DNA of 8,825 nucleotides from Myxococcales bacterium (GTDB taxonomy: Bacteria > UBA10199 > 2-02-FULL-44-16 > JAAZCA01): the NCBI GenBank assembly GCA_012513515.1, contig JAAZCA010000027.1:1-8825 (forward strand), in the 5' to 3' direction. Made by a program: the position numbers and the translations under genes. Under the pieces are notes generated by a model that was given only the letters and a program-made list of their open reading frames with translations, ran no database searches and had not been told where the DNA came from. Of this stretch, positions 1 to 7,557 are shown in pieces. Each line of letters starts with the position of its first letter. Position 1 is the stretch's first letter.

Positions 1-2
1 CT

Positions 3-68
3 TTGGATTACAACTACCCCGCAGAGATCTATTTCAAGGAAATCGAACTGGAGAAGAAGGCGGCTTAA
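3..68 (+). CDS. C-terminal end of an unidentified protein (partial)
   Basis: An open frame enters from the left edge and ends at TAA 66-68, giving the tail LDYNYPAEIYFKEIELEKKAA. The end is acidic/basic and probably helical, with no motif I recognise. No terminator hairpin follows directly, so transcription may run into the Cys-rich frame beyond it; the first good terminator is at 442-480. An ATG at 71 sits just after an AGAAGGCGG stretch in this tail but opens only a 22-codon frame. Coding status is likely from the clean residue composition, but function cannot be assigned from 21 residues. Confidence 0.5.
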   Translation: MDYNYPAEIYFKEIELEKKAA

Positions 69-167
69 CAATGAACCGGTCCACTTATAAAACTCTCAAT
101 GACTGTTTGACAAAGTCGACCACCTTACTGTGTAACTAAGGATCTCTTTGAGTGTATCTCCAACGAC

Positions 168-191
168 GATGATGGTCACGATGATGGTCAC
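168..191 (+). repeat. 12-bp tandem duplication (GATGATGGTCAC x2)
   Basis: Two perfect adjacent copies of GATGATGGTCAC, followed by CATGAT. In the frame of the Cys-rich ORF they encode Asp-Asp-Gly-His twice, giving an Asp/His-rich stretch (DDDGHDDGHHD). This would be a flexible, possibly metal-binding linker if translated. Confidence 0.75.
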
Positions 192-203
192 CATGATCCT
201 GGA

Positions 204-401
204 ATGTGCAACGATCATCAGGTTGAAAGTTGTCACGCCCTGTCGGATGAGGCGGAGTGCATAACTTCCTATTATGTTTCGGGTATCAATGATCTTAAGT
301 ATAACTGTCACTGGGGCATCCCAGGAGGCGAAGAAGGGCCAGAAGGTTGTTTTGTACATGGTCGATCGGATGATCCAGATGATGCTTGCATCGGACAGTA
401 G
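204..401 (+). CDS. Small Cys-rich protein or 3' remnant of an exported Cys-rich protein
   Basis: From ATG 204 the frame gives 65 residues with six cysteines (C2, C10, C19, C35, C49, C62). The pattern C-x8-C-x15-CxW with later single Cys resembles the disulfide-rich modules of secreted proteins in deltaproteobacteria and similar bacteria. The same frame is open back to 111 and adds an Asp/His-rich stretch (DDDGHDDGHHD) and two more Cys, but has no start codon before 204. No Shine-Dalgarno fits ATG 204, and no signal peptide is present. The simplest reading is the intact C-terminus of a gene whose 5' part is lost or frameshifted; an unrecognised small peptide is the alternative. The terminator at 442-480 suits it as a genuine gene end. 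Family membership is inference from spacing only. Confidence 0.4.
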   Translation: MCNDHQVESCHALSDEAECITSYYVSGINDLKYNCHWGIPGGEEGPEGCFVHGRSDDPDDACIGQ

Positions 402-441
402 CTGAGGGTGCGGTTTTTGTGTTGGCACGCGTCGATATTCG

Positions 442-480
442 TCGCCCGGCTCGCGTCTTGTGAGTCGGGCGATTTCCTTT
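442..480 (+). terminator. Rho-independent terminator
   Basis: A 13-bp stem (442-454 with 460-472, including two G-T wobbles) closes a GTCTT loop and is followed by TTTCCTTT. It ends transcription of whatever precedes it, the partial gene at the left edge and/or the Cys-rich frame, and insulates the dksA promoter 46 bp downstream. Confidence 0.85.
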
Positions 481-525
481 GCATGTGGGGCCCGCCCCGT
501 CTTGGAGATGTTCCCCCAAATGGTG

Positions 526-554
526 TTGACAGGTGTGGATATTTCGGGGATAGT
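526..554 (+). promoter_or_regulatory. Sigma70-type promoter for dksA
   Basis: Perfect -35 TTGACA (526-531), 17-bp spacer, -10 GATAGT (549-554, 4 of 6 consensus). A transcript starting near 561 would have a leader of only about 24 nt before ATG 585, containing the AGGGGG ribosome site. This placement also argues against upstream start codons for the DksA frame. Confidence 0.75.
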
Positions 555-584
555 CGCCCGCCACTTGGTAAGGGGGTGAAAACA

Positions 585-953
585 ATGAGGAAAAGAGATC
601 TCGACCGTTTCAAGAAGATTCTGCAGGAACGCAGGAAGGCAATTACTGATACGGCATTACAGATCAAAGAGGAAGGGGTGGCTGGTTTCGAACAGGCCAA
701 TCTCCCCGATGAAATAGATCTTGCCTCCACGGAGACCGAGCAGGCGATGAACCTTAGACTTCACGATAGGGAGCTCATCCTCTTAAGAAAAATCGACAAA
801 ACCCTCAAGAAGATCGAAGAGGGTGAATTTGGCATATGTGAATCCTGCGGCGAGGAAATTTCGATAAAGCGCCTCGAAGCTAGGCCGGTGGCCGAGGTTT
901 GTATCTCATGCAAGGAAGAGATGGAAAAGAAGGAAAGGGGATACGCCGAATAG
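585..953 (+). CDS. dksA: DksA/TraR-family RNA polymerase-binding transcription regulator
   Basis: 122-residue protein. The N-terminal half (about 1-80) is a charged helical hairpin whose tip carries D42-E-I-D45-L-A47, the DxxDxA motif that DksA inserts into the RNA polymerase secondary channel. The C-terminal half holds a C4 zinc finger, C85-x2-C88-x17-C106-x2-C109, followed by a basic/acidic helix. In the family this protein works with ppGpp to tune initiation, especially at stable-RNA promoters; that role here is by homology. It is shorter than E. coli DksA (151 aa), as in many non-gammaproteobacterial members, so a TraR/YbiI-like paralogue is possible, although the intact tip motif favours DksA function. 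Start chosen at ATG 585 because AGGGGG (571-576) lies 8 nt upstream and the promoter at 526-554 sits inside the longer frame, which stays open back to 408. Monocistronic, bounded by terminators on both sides. Confidence 0.93.
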   Translation: MRKRDLDRFKKILQERRKAITDTALQIKEEGVAGFEQANLPDEIDLASTETEQAMNLRLHDRELILLRKIDKTLKKIEEGEFGICESCGEEISIKRLEARPVAEVCISCKEEMEKKERGYAE

Positions 954-962
954 GTTTTTAGT

Positions 963-1091
963 AACCTCTGAAAAATCATCAAATTCAGGGCACCTCTAAA
1001 AGCTATGCGCTTGTCATCCCGCAACGACCGTGACTGGTGAACGGTCGGAACCCCGCGGTAGCGGCGGCTTACCGCTAGTTTTTCAGAGGTT
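963..1091. mobile_element. MITE-like element with 13-bp terminal inverted repeats
   Basis: The left end AACCTCTGAAAAA (963-975) is the exact reverse complement of the right end TTTTTCAGAGGTT (1079-1091). No coding frame lies between them. The interior contains a subterminal ACCTCTAAAAG resembling the ends, plus short hairpins. The left 75 bp (963-1037) recur in inverted orientation at 8576-8650 with four substitutions by eye, so this is a dispersed family and not a chance palindrome. The right end continues into CTTAAG (1093-1098), as does the other copy (8652-8657 side), so the true boundary may lie a few bases further out. No clear target duplication is visible. A non-autonomous element moved by a transposase elsewhere is inferred. 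Confidence 0.75.
1059..1083 (+). terminator. Hairpin plus T-run inside the repeat, likely dksA terminator
   Basis: TAGCGG (1059-1064) pairs with CCGCTA (1072-1077) around a 7-nt loop, and G then T5 follow. An alternative stem GCGGTA/TACCGC (1055-1060 with 1070-1075) competes. It lies 106 bp after the dksA stop and no better terminator is present, so the right end of the element has probably been co-opted to end dksA transcription. Confidence 0.5.
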
Positions 1092-1190
1092 CCTTAAGTC
1101 GATTACAAGAAAGTTGCATTTCGTCCCTATAAAACGAGAGCCCCACTTCGTGTTGTTGACGTAATCGTCGATTAAGTTTACTTGTCGTGC

Positions 1191-1670
1191 ATGGATGAGA
1201 AAGAACGCTTGGAGCGGCAGGCGCTTGCCTATTTTCTTCGGCTTTATAATCGGAAGTTCAACACCAAGTATCGTCTTCAGCACAAAAGGGAACGCCCCGA
1301 CTTTTCGGTAAGGAATCTGTATAACGGAGATATTCTAGGCGTTGAAATTTCCCATATATTTCATGACAAAAAAGAGGCGATGATGATGCTCGGACGCGAT
1401 CAGAGCCATATTCATGGAATCATCAGCGCCGATGATCATGTAAGGGTTTTGGAGAGGATACTTAGACAGAAGGCCGAAAAGTATTATGGCTACGAGATCG
1501 ATGCGCCGATAATACTCGTTCTTAGGGACTTTAACCCCATATTCGATGCCAAGACGATCTTTGATCCAAGGCTTCATTTTCGCATGCCGGCTTCGGAATT
1601 TAAGGAGGTCTGGTATATGACGAGGACCAGCCCAGCCAGGAAATGGGACAAACTGGTTCGTCTCAAGTAG
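1191..1670 (+). CDS. Uncharacterised protein, possible PD-(D/E)XK nuclease fold
   Basis: 159 residues from ATG 1191; an in-frame TTG at 1182 would add three. After an N-terminal helix (KERLERQALAYFLRLYNRKF) comes RPDF (D37) and then, after a strand-like gap, GVEIS (E52-x-S54). This resembles the D...E-x-K core of restriction-endonuclease-like proteins, with Ser in place of the usual Lys. A Lys-rich helix and a hydrophobic strand (APIILVLRD) follow, as in that fold. Activity is therefore uncertain. No partner methylase, antitoxin or helicase gene is adjacent in the same direction. There is no good Shine-Dalgarno before either start, so initiation is unresolved. The gene begins 100 bp after the MITE-like element and its 3' end overlaps that of addA by 8 bp in convergent orientation. 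The fold assignment is inference; coding status is well supported by length and composition. Confidence 0.7.
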   Translation: MDEKERLERQALAYFLRLYNRKFNTKYRLQHKRERPDFSVRNLYNGDILGVEISHIFHDKKEAMMMLGRDQSHIHGIISADDHVRVLERILRQKAEKYYGYEIDAPIILVLRDFNPIFDAKTIFDPRLHFRMPASEFKEVWYMTRTSPARKWDKLVRLK

Positions 1671-4629
1671 CCATCCAGCAGATCCTGTTGTGTTTGTAGG
1701 GGCACCTCGCGCATGGAGCGTCTGTATTTTTTCCGAATCTGCCATTTTCGATTTTAGATATTATATCGAGGATCTGACCGGTTCCGAGATTTCTTCTTTC
1801 ATCGGTGACCGGAGTGATGTGAACTTCTCCCGGGTCGAGAAATATTAGTGAAGTAGATTCGATCTTTTTTCCTGTGGCCGACTCGGAGGCCAGAGCATAA
1901 ATTATCATCTGTAATTCATACATCTTAGCGCGCTCGTTTATTTCGTTCTTATTCAGTCGATCGGTTTTAAAATCTATAATTCTGAGGTTTTTATTGTCGT
2001 CGAGCAGCCAGTCGATCGATCCTATTATTAAGTTCCCGTCGATCTCCCACTCAAATGGGAGCTCCCTTTTTCCTCGGCCGAGGTTTTTTGCGAAATCAGT
2101 TTTTAGAAATGGATCGATCACTTTGTGAACGGCAGTGAGCGCTTTTTCGCTCGCCCCCACTCCATTGGCCAAGCATGCCCTCCGCACCAAAGATTCCAGG
2201 TTGCTATCCGTGTTCGAAGGTATTTTTTCCAAGACGCTATGGACGATAGATCCGACGACGTTCGCTGGAATCTCATCGCGTTTTTCCGCTATGAACGAGT
2301 CTGACGGCATTCCTATGACGTGGCGGAGGTTGTATTCCTGAGGGCATCTGTCGTAGCATTCTATCTGTGATGCAGTATATATATCCTCCGTATTCTTTTT
2401 GATACCAGGAAGCAGGGATTGCGGTATCGGAGAATAATTTTTATCCAGTTTGATTTGAAGCTGTGCATTGGCACGTTCTTTTTCGGATGGCGACCAAGGC
2501 GTTGCGATTCCAGAGGTGATGGCTTCGTCGATGGCTGGGATCATCCATTCGTTCCAAAGAGCTCTTCTCTTCATGTTTCGATGAACGGGTATGACGAGCT
2601 GCTCCATGGCTCTAGTCATTGCGACATAGAGCAGCCTCATCGATTCGAGTTCCTGGTTTTTTGCTTCGTGTTCTTTGATTTCTATGAGACGGGCGGTCTC
2701 CTCGCGCTCGGAAAGGGGAGTCTCTTTTTGTTTGAGTTTAAAAGCGACGCCGCGTTCGCGCGTGAACTGCCATTTGCCGCCGCTGTTTTTTTTCAGCCTG
2801 AACAACTCAGGAAGTATTACGATTGGAAATTCAAGTCCCTTTGCTGCGTGTACGCTCATAAATCTTACGGCATCGGCGGTGCTTCCGGCCGCAGGCGGAT
2901 CACCGATGCGGGCGCTTCGATCCTTTAATTCCTTTATGAATGATGTAAAATCGCGAAGCGGTGTGGGACCCTGTTTTTCAACCGATGCCGCAAGAGAAAT
3001 AAATCTATCGATATTCGCTGTCATCCCTCCGGATGGGTCGAGTGACTGACAGATCTGTTCGTAACCGGTCATGGATATCACGCGCGTAAGAATTTCGGAT
3101 GGGCGCATGTGCTCCGCCATTTCCTCTATCTCGGTTATAAGAGAACATCTTTCGTCGAGCCTTGTATTTGTGACCAAAGATTTTCCCTCATCGCCGGAAA
3201 GGAGCACGAGGTCGTCGTCTGATAGTCCAATGAGCGGTGATCTAAGAAGGCCGAGAAGGGCGGTGGTATCCTCCCTGTTTGAGGCATATGAAAGAACGAA
3301 TAAAAGGTCGGTTATCTCCTGCCGTCCCAGTAGTCCTCTGCCGCCGAAGATCAGATATGGAACGCCCGCTATGCGAAAAGCCTTCTCGTATGGCGCTATG
3401 GATGTCAGGGCTTGAAAAAGGCAGACTATTTCGCCGTATCCGGCCTTCCCCGAGTCGCACAGTTCGGTGACGTAGGATGCTATAGCTCTTCCTTCCGCTT
3501 GTCGTCTTTGTTCCGATGAACTTTCTGCGGGCAGCTCCATGTTCAAGGTGACTAAAGAAGGGAGAGCCGTATTTTCATCCCTGAAGGCGGTCATCTCTTC
3601 GCCGACGGCCGATATATCATCCCTCTGGAGGCTGCCGAAGAGACCCTCGGAGAGAGTTTTTTGGCAGATGTTAACGAAGTCTATTATCTTCGGGCGGGAT
3701 CTGAAATTTTCAAGCAGATGCGCGCATTTGCCGCCTTTGCCCCGTATCATCTCCAGAATTCGGGTGAAACAATCTATATTTGCGCCCCTGAACCTGTAGA
3801 TAGACTGACGCGGATCTCCGACGATGCAGAGCTTGTTGGTTTTTTCGTCGAAGAGTTTGAGGATCAATTCGGTCTGTGCGTCATTGGTGTCCTGAAATTC
3901 GTCGACGAGTATATGATCAAATTTCTTTCTGTAGTGGTCGAGCGCTTCTGGACTTGAATCGAGAAGTTCCAAGACTTTTATTTCCAAACCCTGAAAGTCA
4001 AGAGCTCCTATGCGCTCGAGCTGCCTTTCTAATGATGCGGTAACTTTTTTAAAGACGCTGCGAAGCGCCAGCAAAATTTCACGCTCCTGCGCGTCCGCTA
4101 TTTTTTCGTCGGTAAGAGATTTTGCTGCGTGCCAGCGAAAGGAGGAGAGGTCCTCGAGCGCTCCTATCGCCGTTCCGAAGTCCACCGAGTCAACCATGAA
4201 TGAGGCATCGGGATCATTCTTTTGAAGAAGGGAGAGGAGGGTGTTTTTTACCGCCTGTCCTGCCATCAGATTTGCGGCGTTTTCATCGATGATAAAGAAA
4301 GCCGGATCGATGGCTATCAGCGGAGCGTGCTGACGAAGTATTCTGGCGCAGCAGGAATCGAACGTGCCTATCCATGAGTTTTCTATTTTGTAGTGATACT
4401 TGCCCGGCGCCCTTTTCCGAAGTCTGGATTTTAGCTCTCCCGCGGCTTTTTCGGTGAATGTTATTGCCAAAACGCGATCGATTTTGTTCCAGTCGCCTTC
4501 AAGGATATTTAGAAAACGCTCGATCAGAACGGTCGTTTTTCCGGAGCCTGCGCCGGCGACTATGGCGAGGGATCCATCTATTGAAGTAGCCGCATAATCT
4601 TGTGATTTAGTCAGTTTCTTTTCCGACAT
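1663..4629 (-). CDS. addA: AddA-type UvrD/Rep-family helicase-nuclease subunit
   Basis: 988 residues from ATG 4629. Superfamily 1 helicase motifs appear in order: Walker A AGAGSGKT (25-32), Ia LAITFTEKAAGEL (about 54-66), II VDEFQDT (242-248), III VGDPRQSIYRFRGA, IV ENFRSRPK, V VHAAKGLEF (593-601), VI LLYVAMTRA (666-674). A RecB-family nuclease domain follows: GSIVH (H797), GSIDW (D873), IIDFKTD (D886, K888) and QMIIY (Q907, Y911). Cys C762, C973, C976 and C984 could bind an Fe-S cluster. With AddB it should unwind and degrade double-strand DNA ends and load RecA. ATG 4629 is preferred over the in-frame GTG 4641 because AGAGGTG lies 9 nt upstream of it. It overlaps the addB stop by 23 bp, indicating translational coupling. 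The length is shorter than B. subtilis AddA (about 1230 aa). Confidence 0.93.
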   Translation of the reverse strand: MSEKKLTKSQDYAATSIDGSLAIVAGAGSGKTTVLIERFLNILEGDWNKIDRVLAITFTEKAAGELKSRLRKRAPGKYHYKIENSWIGTFDSCCARILRQHAPLIAIDPAFFIIDENAANLMAGQAVKNTLLSLLQKNDPDASFMVDSVDFGTAIGALEDLSSFRWHAAKSLTDEKIADAQEREILLALRSVFKKVTASLERQLERIGALDFQGLEIKVLELLDSSPEALDHYRKKFDHILVDEFQDTNDAQTELILKLFDEKTNKLCIVGDPRQSIYRFRGANIDCFTRILEMIRGKGGKCAHLLENFRSRPKIIDFVNICQKTLSEGLFGSLQRDDISAVGEEMTAFRDENTALPSLVTLNMELPAESSSEQRRQAEGRAIASYVTELCDSGKAGYGEIVCLFQALTSIAPYEKAFRIAGVPYLIFGGRGLLGRQEITDLLFVLSYASNREDTTALLGLLRSPLIGLSDDDLVLLSGDEGKSLVTNTRLDERCSLITEIEEMAEHMRPSEILTRVISMTGYEQICQSLDPSGGMTANIDRFISLAASVEKQGPTPLRDFTSFIKELKDRSARIGDPPAAGSTADAVRFMSVHAAKGLEFPIVILPELFRLKKNSGGKWQFTRERGVAFKLKQKETPLSEREETARLIEIKEHEAKNQELESMRLLYVAMTRAMEQLVIPVHRNMKRRALWNEWMIPAIDEAITSGIATPWSPSEKERANAQLQIKLDKNYSPIPQSLLPGIKKNTEDIYTASQIECYDRCPQEYNLRHVIGMPSDSFIAEKRDEIPANVVGSIVHSVLEKIPSNTDSNLESLVRRACLANGVGASEKALTAVHKVIDPFLKTDFAKNLGRGKRELPFEWEIDGNLIIGSIDWLLDDNKNLRIIDFKTDRLNKNEINERAKMYELQMIIYALASESATGKKIESTSLIFLDPGEVHITPVTDERRNLGTGQILDIISKIENGRFGKNTDAPCARCPYKHNRICWMAT

Positions 4630-7360
4630 ATCTGCATACACCTCTATAGTCGCAATATTTTTCGCACTTTCCGTCGGCCGGAGAGACGTCGAATTCGCCG
4701 TTTCTTATCCGGGCTATATAGTCGCAGCAGGCTGATAGTGCGGAATCGATGCACTGGTTCCACTTTTTTTCATCTACCGCAGAGTGGGCTCGCCCTACGT
4801 CATAGTTTATCTTGTTGGCATCCTTGCGGACGAAGCCATGGCACTTTTTTGCCGAGAGTACGTCGACAAAAAGACCTCCCAGCGGCGCAGCGGCGGGAAA
4901 GAGAAGCTTCTTTACGGCGTATGAATAAACGGGCAGCTGAAGCTTTCTTCCTTTTAGAATTTCCGATATCACCGCCTTCGCCTGACTCCTTGTTTTGTAG
5001 TCTATTATTAAAAATTTCGTCGTTGCAATATCGCTATCTATTCTGTCGACGAATCCGTGAAGATAGGCGGGCTTGTCGTTCTTGATCTGTATGGGCAATT
5101 CGTTTTCCTTAACTTTTCCGAACTCCCATTCAAATGCCAGCGGGGAGAGAGGCTCTTCGAGGGATGATGCTTCCGCAGCCTCCAGGCATATTACCTGCAT
5201 CGCCATGATTTTAATGAGCTGTCGCTGCATGGGACGAAGGCCGTCTGCGACTCGGGAGAGGACATCGGAATATTTATTGAATACTTGTTCTATTATCTCA
5301 TCGATCAGATCTGAAAGTTGCGCCGATGTAATTTTGGACCTTGAAAAATTACGAAAATCTTCAAGATGCTCTCTGTAGAAAATTTCAAGAACTTCATGGA
5401 TTATTTTTCCTCTATCTTTGGGTTGCAGCTCCGGAATTTCATCCTCAAGAGGCTTCAGGTTTAAAACTTTTTCGGCGAAAAATACGAATGGGCACTGCGC
5501 GAATCTTTCCAGGCTTGTAGCGCTGTAAGCCTTCCGCGTGAAGCGATCGCGCACAAGTCTGAGTGCATTGTCATCCGAGATTCTGCCGCGGCGGTTTGGA
5601 TGTTCGTCCGAGCCCTGCGATCTACTCTTCTCTATTTTTACGAGTTCACTTATTTGAGAAGGAGAGCGTTTGTTTTCAGGGCAGCATCTGCTGATTCCGC
5701 ATGGAGGTAACACTTCTTCTTCCGGCATTCCGTCCAAGAATGGAGACTTTGATGTTTCAGCGCCGGAATCGTTTATTACGGAATAGGTGAGGAACAGATC
5801 GCTGGTGCACTTCATACGAAATGTGTCGAATAGGTAGCTTTCTTCCGCGAGAAGAGTTTCTTCTCCAGGAAATATTTTTTCGAGCGACCGATCCGGATTT
5901 TTTGCTAAAAAATCTCCTTCGGAAAAAAATATTTTGTCCGGTTTGGATTTTGGGATGTTCCCTCCGAGCATCGACGGAATGAAAACTCGCGACGCGGGTA
6001 TGGGTAGCCCGGATTCAAATTCCACATTCAGAAACGGAAATATTCTCATAGCCGCCACTCTGTGGTGAGATGAGGCGAGTCCTGACATGAGTAGCTGGAT
6101 GAATTCGTCCTTGCACATTTCCCCTATGGAGAAGAGGCGGCATGTTGCGCACAAATCGTCCAATTCGCGCCCCAAGGCAGCTATTGCGGAAAGGCTTCTG
6201 CCGATATAGCGCTTTTGGCTGAGCGGATCGCTCAGCGCCTCTCTCCAATTTTCGACGAACATCATCGATGATATAAAATCCCTGCATCTCGCTGCGTAAT
6301 TTTCAGGAGCATCCGACTCCTGCCATGAGGCGATATTCTCCGGAGATAGCAGGGAGTGTATTGCGGGAACTGAGAGGGCGTTTCCGTTCACCGGGACATT
6401 TCGGTCATCAATTATTTCCGATGCTTCCTGCATGAGATCGTCTGTGAAGGAGTCGGAACGGCGGGTGCAGAGAACCGTATCGCTTCTTTTTGTATCTTCA
6501 TGGGGGTTTTCCATCATGATTCTGGCAAGGGACCTGCATTCCTGTTTTGTTGATCTTGCCGCCATGATGCGTATTCGAGGTTCGTCGAAGTTTTTTGGGA
6601 AGAGTTCGACTTCGTCGTCAGCAATTTTTTCTATTTCGGAGAGCTCTCTCTTGATAACGTCATCATATATTTTTTCTTGTTTTGAGCAGGAGGGGGCCGA
6701 CACCAAAATTTCAATGGAAGGGTAGCTCTCCTTCATTGCGGATATTATAGAGCTTTGTCCGGGGAGAAACCGAAAGAATTCATCGAATGCGACGAGATTT
6801 TTATGGCCTATGGGTGCGTCGGCTCTTCGTATGCGTTCAAGGGCTGCGAGAAATGTGTCGCCCTCATCCAATATTTCGAGGGACTTCTTTCTTTCCTCGT
6901 AGGCTTCGAAGGAGCGAAGTAGATCGTTCTCTTTCACTCCACCTCTCGTATCAAGAATATTTCTGAGCTTCACAGCGTCGATGCCGTTGGATTTCAGGCG
7001 AATTACGGTGTCGGCGAACTGCCTCGCTGTTCCGAGTGATGGCCTCTTGGATTTAAAATATTCGAGCCCAACTTCAGGCAGTATAGAATGAAAGAGGAGG
7101 GCGGGTTGCGTACGCGTCATTGTGTACTTTTGCGGGGAGGCTATCTCCTGGAGAAATCTTTGCCAGGAAAGAATCTCGCTGCCGAATATCGCTTTTCTCT
7201 TTGATGATCCGGTCAGCCTCCCGAAGATCGCCGCCCGTCTCAGCATGGAAGCTGAGCCCTCGGATGGCACCACGATTACGGCATCGCGCGTCGCCGCTTT
7301 CCCCAGGATGAATGAGGTTTTCCCGGAGTTTATAGGACCCTTTATCAGAGTGACAGGCAT
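4607..7360 (-). CDS. addB: AddB-type helicase-nuclease subunit
   Basis: 917 residues. The N-terminus has a Walker A loop GPINSGKT (8-15), followed by the diverged helicase-like scaffold typical of AddB; VFIPSMLGGNIP resembles the family's degenerate motif V. The other canonical SF1 motifs are not recognisable, so the helicase half is probably not a motor. The C-terminal third is a RecB-family nuclease: ATSLERFAQCP (C623), RGKIIHEVLE (H655), GFVDRID (D772, D775), IIDYKT (D787, K789), QLPVY (Q808, Y812). The Fe-S cluster set C623 with C899-x3-C903-x5-C909 is the AddB signature arrangement. Partner of AddA in end resection. First gene of the addB-addA operon, with a promoter at 7459-7487. ATG 7360 places seven residues before the Walker loop, as expected; the ribosome site before it is weak. 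Its final cysteine codons overlap the addA ribosome site. Confidence 0.9.
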   Translation of the reverse strand: MPVTLIKGPINSGKTSFILGKAATRDAVIVVPSEGSASMLRRAAIFGRLTGSSKRKAIFGSEILSWQRFLQEIASPQKYTMTRTQPALLFHSILPEVGLEYFKSKRPSLGTARQFADTVIRLKSNGIDAVKLRNILDTRGGVKENDLLRSFEAYEERKKSLEILDEGDTFLAALERIRRADAPIGHKNLVAFDEFFRFLPGQSSIISAMKESYPSIEILVSAPSCSKQEKIYDDVIKRELSEIEKIADDEVELFPKNFDEPRIRIMAARSTKQECRSLARIMMENPHEDTKRSDTVLCTRRSDSFTDDLMQEASEIIDDRNVPVNGNALSVPAIHSLLSPENIASWQESDAPENYAARCRDFISSMMFVENWREALSDPLSQKRYIGRSLSAIAALGRELDDLCATCRLFSIGEMCKDEFIQLLMSGLASSHHRVAAMRIFPFLNVEFESGLPIPASRVFIPSMLGGNIPKSKPDKIFFSEGDFLAKNPDRSLEKIFPGEETLLAEESYLFDTFRMKCTSDLFLTYSVINDSGAETSKSPFLDGMPEEEVLPPCGISRCCPENKRSPSQISELVKIEKSRSQGSDEHPNRRGRISDDNALRLVRDRFTRKAYSATSLERFAQCPFVFFAEKVLNLKPLEDEIPELQPKDRGKIIHEVLEIFYREHLEDFRNFSRSKITSAQLSDLIDEIIEQVFNKYSDVLSRVADGLRPMQRQLIKIMAMQVICLEAAEASSLEEPLSPLAFEWEFGKVKENELPIQIKNDKPAYLHGFVDRIDSDIATTKFLIIDYKTRSQAKAVISEILKGRKLQLPVYSYAVKKLLFPAAAPLGGLFVDVLSAKKCHGFVRKDANKINYDVGRAHSAVDEKKWNQCIDSALSACCDYIARIRNGEFDVSPADGKCEKYCDYRGVCRYVGKETD
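4639..4645 (-). promoter_or_regulatory. Shine-Dalgarno site for addA inside addB
   Basis: AGAGGTG on the - strand, 9 nt before ATG 4629. It lies within the last addB codons (around the Fe-S cysteine segment), so addA translation is likely coupled to ribosomes finishing addB. This decides the addA start against the GTG at 4641, which lies inside the site itself. Confidence 0.7.
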
Positions 7361-7458
7361 CTGCCATTCATCTCAGGCTGTTGCCTCGCGGTCAAGAAGG
7401 AGCACGCTCCCTTCGTCAATTTTACGACGGTGCTATCCTTTGGGGAATGGCCGAGTTT

Positions 7459-7487
7459 AGAATATTCCATATAAAACAGCATGTTAA
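7459..7487 (-). promoter_or_regulatory. Predicted promoter of the addB-addA operon
   Basis: Read on the - strand: -35 TTAACA (7487-7482, 5 of 6), 17-bp spacer, -10 TATTCT (7464-7459, 4 of 6). The transcript would start near 7452, giving a leader of about 90 nt before addB. The leader can form a small hairpin (GAAGG...CCTTC, about 7403-7424) of unknown meaning. Confidence 0.55.
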
Positions 7488-7557
7488 GCTTGAAAGGTTT
7501 TGGCGTGCGGATTGCTGTGGAAAGGGCTCGTCACGAAGTTTTTGAAAGGAGGGGGAT

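Noticed and set aside
71-139. 22-codon frame MNRSTYKTLNDCL... after an AGAAGGCGG stretch
   Set aside because: Too short, no recognisable features. It is kept only as a possible out-of-phase start of the Cys-rich gene.
168-191. Tandem repeat as a CRISPR or regulatory iteron array
   Set aside because: Only two 12-bp units without spacers, in phase with a reading frame as Asp-Asp-Gly-His.
408-584. N-terminal extension of the DksA frame by 59 residues
   Set aside because: It runs through the terminator and the promoter, has no ribosome site, and does not look like DksA. ATG 585 has a good Shine-Dalgarno.
2419-2928. 169-codon + strand frame inside addA, and similar antisense frames in addA and addB
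   Set aside because: They lie opposite strongly supported domain-bearing genes, lack ribosome sites, and have Ser/Arg/Phe-rich shadow composition.
7074-7367. Alternative - strand start ATG 7367 upstream of addB
   Set aside because: It is in a different phase from the AddB frame and yields no recognisable protein; the Walker A frame begins at ATG 7360.
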